A model generated the notes under the pieces. That model was not told the origin of the DNA and ran no database searches. It saw only the letters and a list, made by a program, of their open reading frames with translations. The translations under genes were made by a program, and so were the position numbers. 7,605 bases of DNA, from assembly GCA_910585565.1 (NCBI GenBank), contig CAJUFC010000093.1, positions 1 to 7,605 on the forward strand. The letters are read 5' to 3'. The stretch is from an uncultured Eggerthellaceae bacterium. Its GTDB lineage: Bacteria; Actinomycetota; Coriobacteriia; Coriobacteriales; Eggerthellaceae. Of this stretch, positions 1-6,652 are shown piece after piece. Every line of letters begins with the position of its first letter. Within the stretch, counting starts at the first letter, position 1.

Positions 1-96
1 CACGAGGACTACCAGATAATCGGAAGCGAGAAGACCCACTTCGATGATCGGGAAGGGGCGCTTGCTGCCATGCAGGGAAGGCGGGCGCGCGGCTGA
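1..96 (+). CDS. murE: UDP-MurNAc-tripeptide synthetase MurE, C-terminal end (partial)
   Basis: Frame 1 from the left edge reads 31 codons to TGA at 94-96, beginning HEDYQIIG and continuing with KTHFDDREGA. This matches the end of MurE ligases, where a GKGHE(D/T)YQ(I/V)xG stretch is followed by a (F/Y)xDR motif. The His-Glu of the first two codons belongs to the conserved loop that in E. coli MurE contacts the incoming diamino acid; the preceding Gly-Lys-Gly lies outside the window. MurE is the cytoplasmic ATP-dependent ligase that adds the third stem residue to UDP-MurNAc-L-Ala-D-Glu. Whether this enzyme uses diaminopimelate, lysine or ornithine cannot be read from the fragment, because the selectivity motif is upstream. 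The stop codon overlaps the murF start as TGATG, which indicates translational coupling. The short motif and the murF neighbour make the call secure despite the length. Confidence 0.9.
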   Translation, partial: HEDYQIIGSEKTHFDDREGALAAMQGRRARG

Positions 97-1637
97 TGCG
101 ACTGAACTCCAAGCAGATCGTCCTGTATACGGGCGGCTCGTTTCTCATCGAGCCGATCGATGCTTCCGAGATACTGACGGGCATCACTTGGGACTCGCGA
201 AACGTGAGGCCAGGGGATTTGTATGTGGCCCTGCGGGGCGAGCGCGTTGACGGCCATGAGTTCGTCGAAGGGGCTCTGCGTGCTGGCGCGCGCGGCGCGC
301 TGGTGACCGTGGCTCCTAGCAAGGGCGCATGCGTGCTGGCGCGCGAGCTGGGCGTGCCCATCATAGAGGTGTCCGATACGATGCATGCAATCGAAGACCT
401 AGCGCGCGAGTGGCGCCACCACATCACCGCGAAGGTGGTTGCGGTGACAGGCTCGGTTGGCAAGACGACGACGAAAAACCTCGTGCGCGACGTGTGCGCT
501 GCGAAATACCGCACGGTGGCCACCGAAGGCAACCAGAACAACGAGCTCGGCGTGCCGAACACGGTGCTGGCAGCAAACCCAGACACCGATGTGGTCGTTG
601 TGGAGATGGGCATGCGCGGGCTTGGCCAGATAAAGCAACTGTGCGACATAGCGCGTCCGGATTGGGGGCTCATCTCCAATGTGGGTGAGTGCCATATGGA
701 GCTGTTGGGCACCAAAGAGAACATCATGCGGGCCAAGCGAGAGCTCCTTGATGCGCTGCCTGATGGTTCTGGCATAGCGTTCTTGAACGCCGAGGACGCC
801 TGTACCGACCAGATGGCTGCCGATGCGCGCCTGCGAGAGCGCCATGTGAGGATGGCGTTGTTTGGCGGCAAGGCAGCAGCCGGGGAAGGTGCCTGCAAGC
901 AGGGCGTCGATGACACCATGCGCGTGTGGGCGCGCGACGTGCGACTCGATGCCGAGGGGCGGCCCGAGTTTGTTTTGTGCGTTGACGGGGTTGCTTCCGT
1001 CGCGGGCAAGACGCCTGTGGCGGCTGCGACTGACCCTCGCACGCCAGCCTTGTTCGCTCTTGCGCCAGATACTCAGGAGGCTCGTTGTCATCTGTCGGTG
1101 CGCGGCGAGCACAATGTGACCAATGCGTGCTCTGCTGCGGCAGTGGGCCTTGCTTTGGGCATCGACATATCGAGCGTTGTGGAGGCACTGTCTGAGTCGC
1201 TGTCAGAGGCGGGACGTCTTGAGATGCTGACTGCCCGAGATGGATTCGTGGTCATCAACGACGCGTACAACGCAAACCCGGACTCGATGAAGGCGGCGCT
1301 GGGAATGCTGGCGGCGATGGACGTTCGTGGACGCCGCATAGCTGTTTTGGGAGACATGGGCGAGCTGGGCGCTGTCGAGGTGGCGTGTCACCGCGGTGTT
1401 GGCGAGGTGGCGGCTCGGCTTGCGATGGACGAGCTCATCTGCATCGGCGGGCTATCGCAGCACATAGCAGATGCAGCGATTGAAGCCGGGATGCCGGAGG
1501 CTCATGTCTTTCGGGCGATGACGCTTGCCGAGGCCTTCGAGAGAATCGAAGGAAATCTCATGAAGGACGATGTCGTTTTGGTCAAGGCATCGCATTTCAT
1601 GAGGTTGGATCGGCTGGTCGAAGGGCTTGTGAGCTAG
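96..1637 (+). CDS. murF: UDP-MurNAc-tripeptide:D-alanyl-D-alanine ligase MurF
   Basis: MurF joins D-Ala-D-Ala to the UDP-MurNAc-tripeptide with ATP in the cytoplasm, the last soluble step before MraY. The 513-aa product shows the three Mur-ligase domains. The N-terminal substrate domain is at about 1-110, with TWDSRNVRPGDLYVAL at 31-46. The central ATPase domain has the P-loop TGSVGKTTT at 118-126 (Lys123), EGNQNNELGVP at 144-154 and SNVGECHMELLG at 194-205. The C-terminal domain begins after GEHNVTNA (337-344), carries DAYNANPDSM at 389-398, and ends with VKASHFMRLDRLV at 496-508. The ATG at 96 is preferred because MRLNSKQIVLYTGG is a natural family N-terminus and the start overlaps the murE stop. 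A purine-rich AGGGAAGG (74-81) lies rather far upstream. The protein is about 60 aa longer than E. coli MurF, mainly from extra residues around 257-274 and 299-330. mraY follows after one base. Confidence 0.97.
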   Translation: MRLNSKQIVLYTGGSFLIEPIDASEILTGITWDSRNVRPGDLYVALRGERVDGHEFVEGALRAGARGALVTVAPSKGACVLARELGVPIIEVSDTMHAIEDLAREWRHHITAKVVAVTGSVGKTTTKNLVRDVCAAKYRTVATEGNQNNELGVPNTVLAANPDTDVVVVEMGMRGLGQIKQLCDIARPDWGLISNVGECHMELLGTKENIMRAKRELLDALPDGSGIAFLNAEDACTDQMAADARLRERHVRMALFGGKAAAGEGACKQGVDDTMRVWARDVRLDAEGRPEFVLCVDGVASVAGKTPVAAATDPRTPALFALAPDTQEARCHLSVRGEHNVTNACSAAAVGLALGIDISSVVEALSESLSEAGRLEMLTARDGFVVINDAYNANPDSMKAALGMLAAMDVRGRRIAVLGDMGELGAVEVACHRGVGEVAARLAMDELICIGGLSQHIADAAIEAGMPEAHVFRAMTLAEAFERIEGNLMKDDVVLVKASHFMRLDRLVEGLVS

Positions 1638-1638
1638 C

Positions 1639-2688
1639 ATGTTGAGCTATTTTGCTGCATATCCGACGTTTCTCGTATTTGCTGCCGTGGTGGTGGCGCT
1701 CGTGCTGACAATGGCGTTCATGCCGGCATTCATTCGCTTCTTGCAGACGCGGCACATCGGCCAGCAGGTGCGCGATGACGGCCCTCAGACGCATTTGGTG
1801 AAGCAGGGCACGCCGACCATGGGCGGCGTGGTCATGCTGCTGGCGGTCGTGGTCACCATTTTGCTGGTGGGCGTGCCTGACGCAGAGACATATCTGTTGT
1901 TGGGCGCAGTGGTGCTGACCGGCGTCTTGGGCGCGATCGACGATGGCTCGAAGATAGCGCACGAGCGGTCCTTGGGGCTCACTCCCGCCATGAAGCTGGT
2001 TGGCCAGTTTGCCATCGCGGGCGTATTCGTCCTTGCGGCCGTCAACATGCTCGGCGTGGAACCGACGGTGAACATCCCGTTCATCTGCACCGTGGATTTG
2101 GGCGTGCTGTCCATCGAGATTCCCACCGGGGATGGTAGTGCGTTCTCCATTCCTTGGCTGTACGTCATCTATTGCATGGTCTTGCTGGTGGGTCTGTGCA
2201 ATGCGGTCAACCTGACCGATGGCCTTGATGGCTTGGCTGCCGGTACGGTCATGATCGTCATGATCATCATGGCGGCCATCGCGTTTTCGGAGAATCTGCT
2301 GGAGCCGGCCATCTTCGCGGCCGCCCTGGCAGGGTGCTGCATTGGCTTTTTGTGGTTCAACTCGCATCCTGCAGATATCTTTATGGGGGATACGGGGTCA
2401 CTGGCCCTGGGGATGGCCCTTGGCTGTCTTTCGGTGGTCACGAAGACGGAGTTCGTCGTCATCCTCATCGGCGGGCTGTTCGTCGCTGAGGCTATCAGCG
2501 TCATCATCCAGGTGTGGTACTTCAAGCGCACCGGCAAACGCATCTTCCTCATGGCTCCGCTGCATCATCACTTCGAGAAGAAGGGGTGGAGCGAGACGAA
2601 GGTAGTGGTGCGATTCTGGATCATCTCGGGCATGCTGGCTGCATGCGGTTTCGTGGTCTGGTTTGCCAGCTTTATGGGTGGGATGTAG
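1639..2688 (+). CDS. mraY: Phospho-MurNAc-pentapeptide transferase MraY
   Basis: MraY is the polytopic membrane enzyme that transfers phospho-MurNAc-pentapeptide from UDP to undecaprenyl phosphate, making lipid I on the cytoplasmic face. The 349-aa product has about ten hydrophobic segments, for example roughly 8-30, 60-80, 85-102, 119-138, 170-190, 200-216, 223-240, 270-292 and 323-345. The family signatures are all present: QTHLVKQGTPTMGG at 50-63, the Asp pair D101-D102 in IDDGSK, NLTDGLDGLA at 191-200, FMGDTGSLALG at 248-258 (Asp251), and the APLHHHFEKKGWSE loop at 306-319 with its His triplet. Length is close to the E. coli enzyme (360 aa). The ATG lies one base after the murF stop, giving TAGCATG; GTGAG at 1629-1633 is a weak ribosome binding site, so coupling to murF translation is likely. 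Nothing needed for catalysis appears to be missing. Confidence 0.97.
   Translation: MLSYFAAYPTFLVFAAVVVALVLTMAFMPAFIRFLQTRHIGQQVRDDGPQTHLVKQGTPTMGGVVMLLAVVVTILLVGVPDAETYLLLGAVVLTGVLGAIDDGSKIAHERSLGLTPAMKLVGQFAIAGVFVLAAVNMLGVEPTVNIPFICTVDLGVLSIEIPTGDGSAFSIPWLYVIYCMVLLVGLCNAVNLTDGLDGLAAGTVMIVMIIMAAIAFSENLLEPAIFAAALAGCCIGFLWFNSHPADIFMGDTGSLALGMALGCLSVVTKTEFVVILIGGLFVAEAISVIIQVWYFKRTGKRIFLMAPLHHHFEKKGWSETKVVVRFWIISGMLAACGFVVWFASFMGGM
2676..2682 (+). promoter_or_regulatory. Ribosome binding site that sets the murD start
   Basis: GGGTGGG lies 7 nt before the ATG at 2690. It supports that ATG over an in-frame TTG at 2663, which would add nine residues, would overlap mraY by 26 nt and has no purine-rich stretch in front of it. 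The match to a consensus Shine-Dalgarno sequence is moderate. The site is inside the last codons of mraY. Confidence 0.55.
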
Positions 2689-2689
2689 C

Positions 2690-4276
2690 ATGGCTGCATC
2701 GTGGTTGCCCCATCGCAAGCATGCTCCCGAGCAGCTTGGCGCCGTGCTCGTGCTGGGGCTGGGCGTCAGCGGCAAAGCGGTGACAGAGTATGTCATTCCT
2801 TTGTTGGGGACGCGAGCGAAAAGCCTCACCGTGCTGGCGGGACATGCCACCGACGATGCCGTCGCCTGGGCTGCCAGCAAAGAGGCGTCGTGTGCAGGGG
2901 CGGCCTTCTCGATAGTCTTTGATGACGAGGATGCGAGTGCGCATATCCCAGCGGGGGCAGATGGCTTTGACGTCTGCATCGCAAGCCCTGGCATCTCGGC
3001 TTTTTCCGACTTCTATCGGAATGCGCAAGCTGCGAGCGCAGCGGTTATCAGCGAGGTGGAGTTCGCCTGGCGCGAGAGCGACGAGGATGCCGCGTGGATA
3101 GCCGTGACGGGCACGAACGGCAAGACGACGACAACAGCGCTCATCGAGCATCTTCTGCGAGAAGCGGGGCTTGCCGCCAAGGCGGTGGGCAACATCGGCG
3201 ATGCCTGCATCGAGCAGGTTGCCTGCGACAATGCGCGCGACGCGGAAGAGCGACCGTGCTATGTGGTGGAGACGTCGTCATACCAGCTGGCGTCTGTGGA
3301 CGCGTTCGCTCCTGAGGTGGCCGTGGTGCTGGGAATCACGCCGGACCACATAAAGTGGCATAAGACCCACGAGCACTATGTTGAATCAAAGTACAAGCTC
3401 CTGAGCAATCTGGCGGCCACGCCTGGAAGCGTGGCCGTGTTGGACGCAACGAACGACGAGGTGCGAGCCAAGGTGCGCGAGCTGCGCCCGCTGAACGAGG
3501 CAGAGCGCGGCTATGCGTATGTTCCCCTCGGTACGGCTGCGGGCATCGAAGGCGACATGCGCGCTGCGTGTGGCGCAGAGCATGCTGCTTTCGTCTCAGA
3601 GGGAGAGCTGCACGTCGCGTTTGGCGGAGCGGACCATCGCCTTTGTGCGGCTGCGGAGCTGCGCATAGTGGGCGAGCATAACCAGATAAACGCCTTGGCA
3701 GCAGCCTCTGCGGCTTTGGCCGTTGGCGTCTGTGCGGATGACATCGCAGGCGCGTTGTGCACATTCGCGCCGCTCGAGCATCGCATCGAGCCTGTGGGGT
3801 GCATGCGTGGCGTGCGGTATTACAACGACTCGAAGGCCACGAATGTGGATGCGACGCTGCAGGCGTTGAAGGCGTTTGTGCCGCAGCGTCCTATCGTCAT
3901 GCTGGGCGGCGATGACAAGGGAACCGATCTGGCGGAGCTTGTCGAGTCATGCCGGCAGCACGTGAAGGCCGTCGTCTGCTATGGCGAAGCAGGGCCACGA
4001 TTCTATGAGGCGCTGGCTCCGCTTGCGGGTCAATGCGATTCTCAGGGTGCTGACGACATAATAACAAACAAATGTTCTAAAAACAGTCTTGACTTTGACG
4101 ATATGCCAGTTATAATAGTACAAACGTTCGTGCAGGCTTTTGAGGAAGCGTCATCAATGGCCGAAGCAGATGACATCGTGCTTCTGTCGCCCGCGTGCGC
4201 TTCGTTCGATGAGTTCTCCTGCTTCGAAGAGCGGGGCGAGCGCTTCAAGCAGCTGGTCGAGCGGCTCGGCGAATAG
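2690..4276 (+). CDS. murD: UDP-MurNAc-L-alanine:D-glutamate ligase MurD
   Basis: MurD adds D-glutamate to UDP-MurNAc-L-Ala with ATP in the cytoplasm. With the ATG at 2690 the product is 528 aa. The N-terminal Rossmann-like domain has VLVLGLGVSGKAV at 19-31 and IASPGIS at 97-103. The ATPase domain has the P-loop VTGTNGKTTT at 139-148 (Lys145), VETSSYQL at 193-200, and TPDHIKWH at 217-224 (His220). Lys234 in YVESKYKLL corresponds by motif position to the carbamylated lysine of E. coli MurD (inference). The C-terminal domain has GEHNQINALAA at 328-338, HRIEPVG at 364-370, YNDSKATN at 378-385, LGGDDKGTDL at 405-414 and LLSPACASFDEF at 498-509. SSYQL and the PACASFDEF tail separate it from MurC, MurE and MurF. 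It is roughly 80-90 aa longer than E. coli MurD. Part of the excess is residues about 449-474, encoded by an AT-rich segment that contains a promoter-like sequence. The start is one base after the mraY stop (TAGCATG). Confidence 0.97.
   Translation: MAASWLPHRKHAPEQLGAVLVLGLGVSGKAVTEYVIPLLGTRAKSLTVLAGHATDDAVAWAASKEASCAGAAFSIVFDDEDASAHIPAGADGFDVCIASPGISAFSDFYRNAQAASAAVISEVEFAWRESDEDAAWIAVTGTNGKTTTTALIEHLLREAGLAAKAVGNIGDACIEQVACDNARDAEERPCYVVETSSYQLASVDAFAPEVAVVLGITPDHIKWHKTHEHYVESKYKLLSNLAATPGSVAVLDATNDEVRAKVRELRPLNEAERGYAYVPLGTAAGIEGDMRAACGAEHAAFVSEGELHVAFGGADHRLCAAAELRIVGEHNQINALAAASAALAVGVCADDIAGALCTFAPLEHRIEPVGCMRGVRYYNDSKATNVDATLQALKAFVPQRPIVMLGGDDKGTDLAELVESCRQHVKAVVCYGEAGPRFYEALAPLAGQCDSQGADDIITNKCSKNSLDFDDMPVIIVQTFVQAFEEASSMAEADDIVLLSPACASFDEFSCFEERGERFKQLVERLGE
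4051..4125 (+). other. AT-rich in-frame segment inside murD
   Basis: These 75 bases are about 31% G+C by hand count, against roughly 60% for the surrounding genes. They use codons rare elsewhere in the window (ATA-ATA twice, AAC-AAA, AAA-AAC, GTA-CAA) and encode about residues 455-479 of MurD. The peptide lies between the GEAGPRFYEAL strand and helix (432-441) and the TFVQAFEEA helix (479-487), where other MurD proteins usually have a short loop. It looks like extra loop sequence rather than core fold (family knowledge plus inference). The reading frame is intact, so murD is not broken. The segment holds the sigma-70-like promoter described separately. Confidence 0.75.
4089..4116 (+). promoter_or_regulatory. 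Predicted sigma-70 promoter within murD, reading towards ftsW
   Basis: A -35 element TTGACT (4089-4094, five of six consensus bases) and a perfect -10 element TATAAT (4111-4116) are separated by 16 nt. Directly upstream, 4056-4086 is very A-rich with short A and T runs, resembling an UP element. The expected transcription start is about 4122-4124, giving a leader of roughly 160 nt before the ftsW ATG at 4285. I see no equally good match elsewhere in this GC-rich window. Inference: an internal promoter giving ftsW, murG and murC (and anything downstream) expression that does not depend on the upstream operon promoter. The alternative is chance similarity created by AT-rich loop codons. Confidence 0.6.
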
Positions 4277-4284
4277 GACGCAGT

Positions 4285-5490
4285 ATGGCTGGTGCGTCTC
4301 ACGGCAGTCGCTCTTTGCTCATCGACGTAAAGGCGGCGAAGATACTGATGCTTGCCGCGGTGTTCGCGCTGGTGGCCATCGGCGTCGTCATGGTCTATTC
4401 GGCTACGTCTGCGACGCTTGCAAGCAGTGGGGATAACCCGCTCGATGACATGCAAAAGCAGCTGACGTTCGTGGGGATTGGCGTTGTCGCAATGCTGGTT
4501 TTGTGGTTTGCGATTCCCTATCGGGAGTGGCTGGGCGTTATCCTCATGGGCTACTACATCATCTGCATGGTGCTGTTGGTGTTGACGTTTTTGATTGGTA
4601 CGGACGTTAACGGAGCGAAGAGATGGCTGTTTGGCTTTCAGCCGTCTGAGTTCATCAAGATTGCCCTCTTGATGATGACGGTTCGTATCGTCTATGACAA
4701 GAATATGGGCAAGCTGCGCTTGCGCTCGGCGATGGCGCAGCTGGCAGGGTTTGTGGGAGTGCCGCTGGTGTTCCTGCTTCTCACCCAGTCGGACTTGGGC
4801 ACCGCAGCCATTTGCGCCGTAGGCATCATGGCGGCGCTCTACCTGGGAGGCGTTCCTGGCAAGTGGATGGCGCTGATTTTGCTCCTAGCCATAGTGGGGG
4901 GCCTCATCGCCATCTTTGGCGTTGGGTATCGTAGCTCGCGATTGGTGTTCCTCGATCCGTGGAACGACGGAAAAGGAGGTTTGGGAGATGGCTTTAACAT
5001 CATCCATGCCTACTATGCCATTGCCGAGGGAGGGCTCTTCGGCGTGGGCATTGGCTCATCGCACGAGAAGTACAAGTACCTCTTTGCGGCTGACAGCGAC
5101 TTCATTTTCGCCATCATCTGCGAAGAGATGGGGTTTGTCGGTGCTGTGCTAGTCATCGGGCTGTTCATCGTTATCCTGCTGTGCGGCTTTCGAATTGCGC
5201 TGGAATGCCCCGACGACTTTGGCAAGATGGTCGTAGGCGCGTTGGTAATCATGCTCGTCTTTCAGGCGTTCTTGAACATAGGCTGTACCATAGGCGTGTT
5301 TCCGACGACAGGTAAGCCGCTGCCGTTCATTTCGTCAGGCGGCTCGTCGGTCATCTCGTCTTTGATGATCATCGGGATCATCATGTCTGTCGCACGGCAG
5401 ACCGAGTGGGACAAAGATCCCGCGAACAGGCGTGACAACTTACGGGTCGTGAGGCCTGCATCTCGAGAAAGGGAGCGTGAGCAGCGATGA
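4285..5490 (+). CDS. ftsW: Septal peptidoglycan glycosyltransferase FtsW
   Basis: FtsW is the SEDS-family membrane enzyme that polymerises lipid II into glycan strands at the division septum, working with a class B penicillin-binding protein. The 401-aa product has a short cytoplasmic N-terminus and about ten membrane segments, for example roughly 18-39, 60-77, 83-105, 120-136, 153-168, 171-190, 194-213, 283-302, 314-336 and 350-370. SEDS signatures seen are GAKRWLFGFQPSEFIKIAL at 110-128, LLTQSDLGTA at 165-174, GDGFNIIHAYYAIAEGGLFG at 234-253, ADSDFIFAIICEEMG at 269-283 with the probable catalytic Asp272 (equivalent to E. coli FtsW Asp297 by motif), and GVFPTTGKPLPFISSGGSS at 337-355. The paralogue RodA shares these motifs; position between murD and murG favours FtsW. 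The tail after residue 371 is short and charged, ending RPASREREREQR. AGGAC (4275-4279), overlapping the murD stop, is the likely ribosome binding site. The stop overlaps murG as ATGA. Confidence 0.95.
   Translation: MAGASHGSRSLLIDVKAAKILMLAAVFALVAIGVVMVYSATSATLASSGDNPLDDMQKQLTFVGIGVVAMLVLWFAIPYREWLGVILMGYYIICMVLLVLTFLIGTDVNGAKRWLFGFQPSEFIKIALLMMTVRIVYDKNMGKLRLRSAMAQLAGFVGVPLVFLLLTQSDLGTAAICAVGIMAALYLGGVPGKWMALILLLAIVGGLIAIFGVGYRSSRLVFLDPWNDGKGGLGDGFNIIHAYYAIAEGGLFGVGIGSSHEKYKYLFAADSDFIFAIICEEMGFVGAVLVIGLFIVILLCGFRIALECPDDFGKMVVGALVIMLVFQAFLNIGCTIGVFPTTGKPLPFISSGGSSVISSLMIIGIIMSVARQTEWDKDPANRRDNLRVVRPASREREREQR
4971..4990 (+). other. Strong Shine-Dalgarno-like sequence inside ftsW, followed by an out-of-frame ATG
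   Basis: AAAAGGAGGT at 4971-4980 is an essentially perfect anti-16S match, and an ATG at 4988 follows after 7 nt. That ATG opens a 54-codon frame (4988-5152) shifted relative to ftsW. Its translation is rich in Ser, Thr and Arg with no recognisable domain, and the same bases encode the Gly-Lys-Gly-Gly of FtsW. It may only cause ribosome pausing in the loop before GDGFN, or be chance. It is the best SD match I saw in the window, better than those of the annotated starts. Confidence 0.2.
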
Positions 5491-6596
5491 CGAAGACGGC
5501 CGTTCTGACAGGCGGCGGCACGGCAGGGCACATCTATCCTGCGCTCGCCTTGGGAGAAGAGCTGCGTCTGCGCGGATGGGACGTGCACTATGCCGGTACG
5601 CCCAACGGGCTTGAGGCCGAGCTGGTACCTCAGGCGGGCTTTCCGTTCGAGGGGTTCGAGGCATCGGGCTTTGACCGCGCTCATCCCCTGACGCTTGCAA
5701 GCGGCGTTTCGCGTGTCCTCAAGAGCACGCGTCGCGCCAAGAAATGGTTCAACGACATCCAGCCTGACGTGGTCGTTGGGTTTGGCGGCTATGTGTCCAT
5801 ACCGGTTGCCCGTGCTGCCGAAGAGCTGGGCGTGCCGGTGGTGGTGCACGAGCAGAACTCGGTCATGGGCATGGCCAACCACTATATTGCCAAAAAGGCG
5901 ATGGCGGTGTGCCTGACCTATGACGAGGCATCGGGTGCTCTTGAGAAGTGTCCCTGCAAGGACATCGTGCTGACGGGCAACCCGGTACGCTCGTCGGTCG
6001 TTACGGCGACGCGCGAGGAGGGCCGGTCTCTCCTGGGCGTTCCCGAGGATGCCACGATGCTGTTGGTGTTTGGCGGCAGCCGCGGCGCACGCCATATCAA
6101 CGAGGCCATCGTCGCCATGAAAGACGAATTGCTCGCAATGGAGGGGTTGCACGTCGTTCACATCACGGGCCCCAAGGAACTAGCCTCTGTGGAGCTGTCG
6201 CTTGCGCTCACCGAAGACGAGGCATGCCGCTGGCATGTCATGGGATACCAAAACCGCATGGCCGAAACGTTGGCGGCGGCAGATGCGATCATCTCGCGGG
6301 CTGGGGCCACCTCGCTGGCCGAGATTGCGGCGCGCTGCATCCCGGCCATTCTCGTGCCGTATCCTCATGCGACGGGCGACCACCAGACGGTCAATGCCCG
6401 GTGCTATGCCTCATCGGGGGCCGCATGCATCGTCGCCGATGACGCGCTGGATGACAGCTCGTTTCGCGAGAGGGTCCTCGAACTGGTGAAAGACGCGTCT
6501 GCGCGCGAGGCGATGCGGGCGGCGGCTCACTCTGCGGGCACCGAGAACGCAGCAGCCAAGCTTGCGGATGTCGTGGAAAAGGCCGCAAGCGTCTAG
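5487..6596 (+). CDS. murG: Lipid II synthase MurG (UDP-GlcNAc:lipid I GlcNAc transferase)
   Basis: MurG is a peripheral GT-B glycosyltransferase on the inner membrane face that transfers GlcNAc from UDP-GlcNAc to lipid I, giving lipid II. The 369-aa product shows the family order of motifs. LTGGGTAGHIYPALA at 7-21 is the N-terminal glycine loop; the second Gly of the common GGHI form is Ala14 here, a variant I recall in other actinobacteria. GFGGYVSIP follows at 98-106, VVVHEQNSVMGMAN at 118-131, LTGNPVRSSV at 162-171, and LLVFGGSRGARHINEAI at 192-208, which begins the UDP-GlcNAc-binding domain. GYQNRMAETLAAADAIISRAGATSLAEI at 253-280 and LVPYPHATGDHQTVNA at 289-304 complete it. Length is close to the usual 355-370 aa. 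The ATG overlaps the ftsW stop by four bases (ATGA), so translation is probably coupled; GTGAG at 5477-5481 may serve as the ribosome binding site. Confidence 0.97.
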   Translation: MTKTAVLTGGGTAGHIYPALALGEELRLRGWDVHYAGTPNGLEAELVPQAGFPFEGFEASGFDRAHPLTLASGVSRVLKSTRRAKKWFNDIQPDVVVGFGGYVSIPVARAAEELGVPVVVHEQNSVMGMANHYIAKKAMAVCLTYDEASGALEKCPCKDIVLTGNPVRSSVVTATREEGRSLLGVPEDATMLLVFGGSRGARHINEAIVAMKDELLAMEGLHVVHITGPKELASVELSLALTEDEACRWHVMGYQNRMAETLAAADAIISRAGATSLAEIAARCIPAILVPYPHATGDHQTVNARCYASSGAACIVADDALDDSSFRERVLELVKDASAREAMRAAAHSAGTENAAAKLADVVEKAASV

Positions 6597-6609
6597 CCGA
6601 TGCGTTCGC

Positions 6610-6620
6610 TAGAATAGAAT
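6610..6620 (+). promoter_or_regulatory. Tandem -10-like hexamers in the murG-murC gap
   Basis: TAGAATAGAAT contains two overlapping TAGAAT hexamers (6610-6615 and 6615-6620), each five of six bases of the -10 consensus. They lie in the 56-nt gap between murG and murC, the only real intergenic space in the window. No convincing -35 element is placed 16-18 nt upstream, where the sequence is the GC-rich end of murG. A weak murC promoter is possible; readthrough from upstream is also likely because no terminator hairpin is visible. Confidence 0.25.
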
Positions 6621-6640
6621 GAGCTTCGAGACGATTGCAT

Positions 6641-6646
6641 GAGGGG
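6641..6646 (+). promoter_or_regulatory. Ribosome binding site that sets the murC start
   Basis: GAGGGG ends 6 nt before the GTG at 6653, which is good spacing. An in-frame ATG at 6647 directly abuts it with no spacer, so GTG 6653 is the better start, giving MSKIHFIGIGG. The ATG would add only Met-Arg before a Val. Confidence 0.7.
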
Positions 6647-6652
6647 ATGCGC

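Noticed and set aside
399..1112. Long reverse-strand open frame of 237 codons opposite murF
   Set aside because: It lies fully antisense to a well-supported murF, its translation is rich in His, Arg and Ala with no motif, and GC-rich codon bias produces such frames.
1597..2367. Reverse-strand open frame of 256 codons opposite mraY
   Set aside because: His-, Asp- and Gln-rich composition is what antisense reading of membrane-protein codons gives; no start signal or domain.
2663..2689. Upstream TTG start for murD adding nine residues
   Set aside because: No ribosome binding site in front of it, and the extra residues (MPALWVGCS) are the shifted reading of the mraY end; ATG 2690 has a site and the same junction as murF/mraY.
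5262..6161. Reverse-strand open frame of 299 codons opposite ftsW and murG
   Set aside because: Spans two genes with clear motifs on the other strand and resembles no protein family I know.
6647..6652. ATG at 6647 as the murC start
   Set aside because: The ribosome binding site GAGGGG abuts it without spacer, while GTG 6653 is 6 nt away; the difference is two residues, so the protein is barely affected.
6597..6652. Possible terminator between murG and murC
   Set aside because: I found no GC-rich stem followed by a T-run in the gap on either strand.
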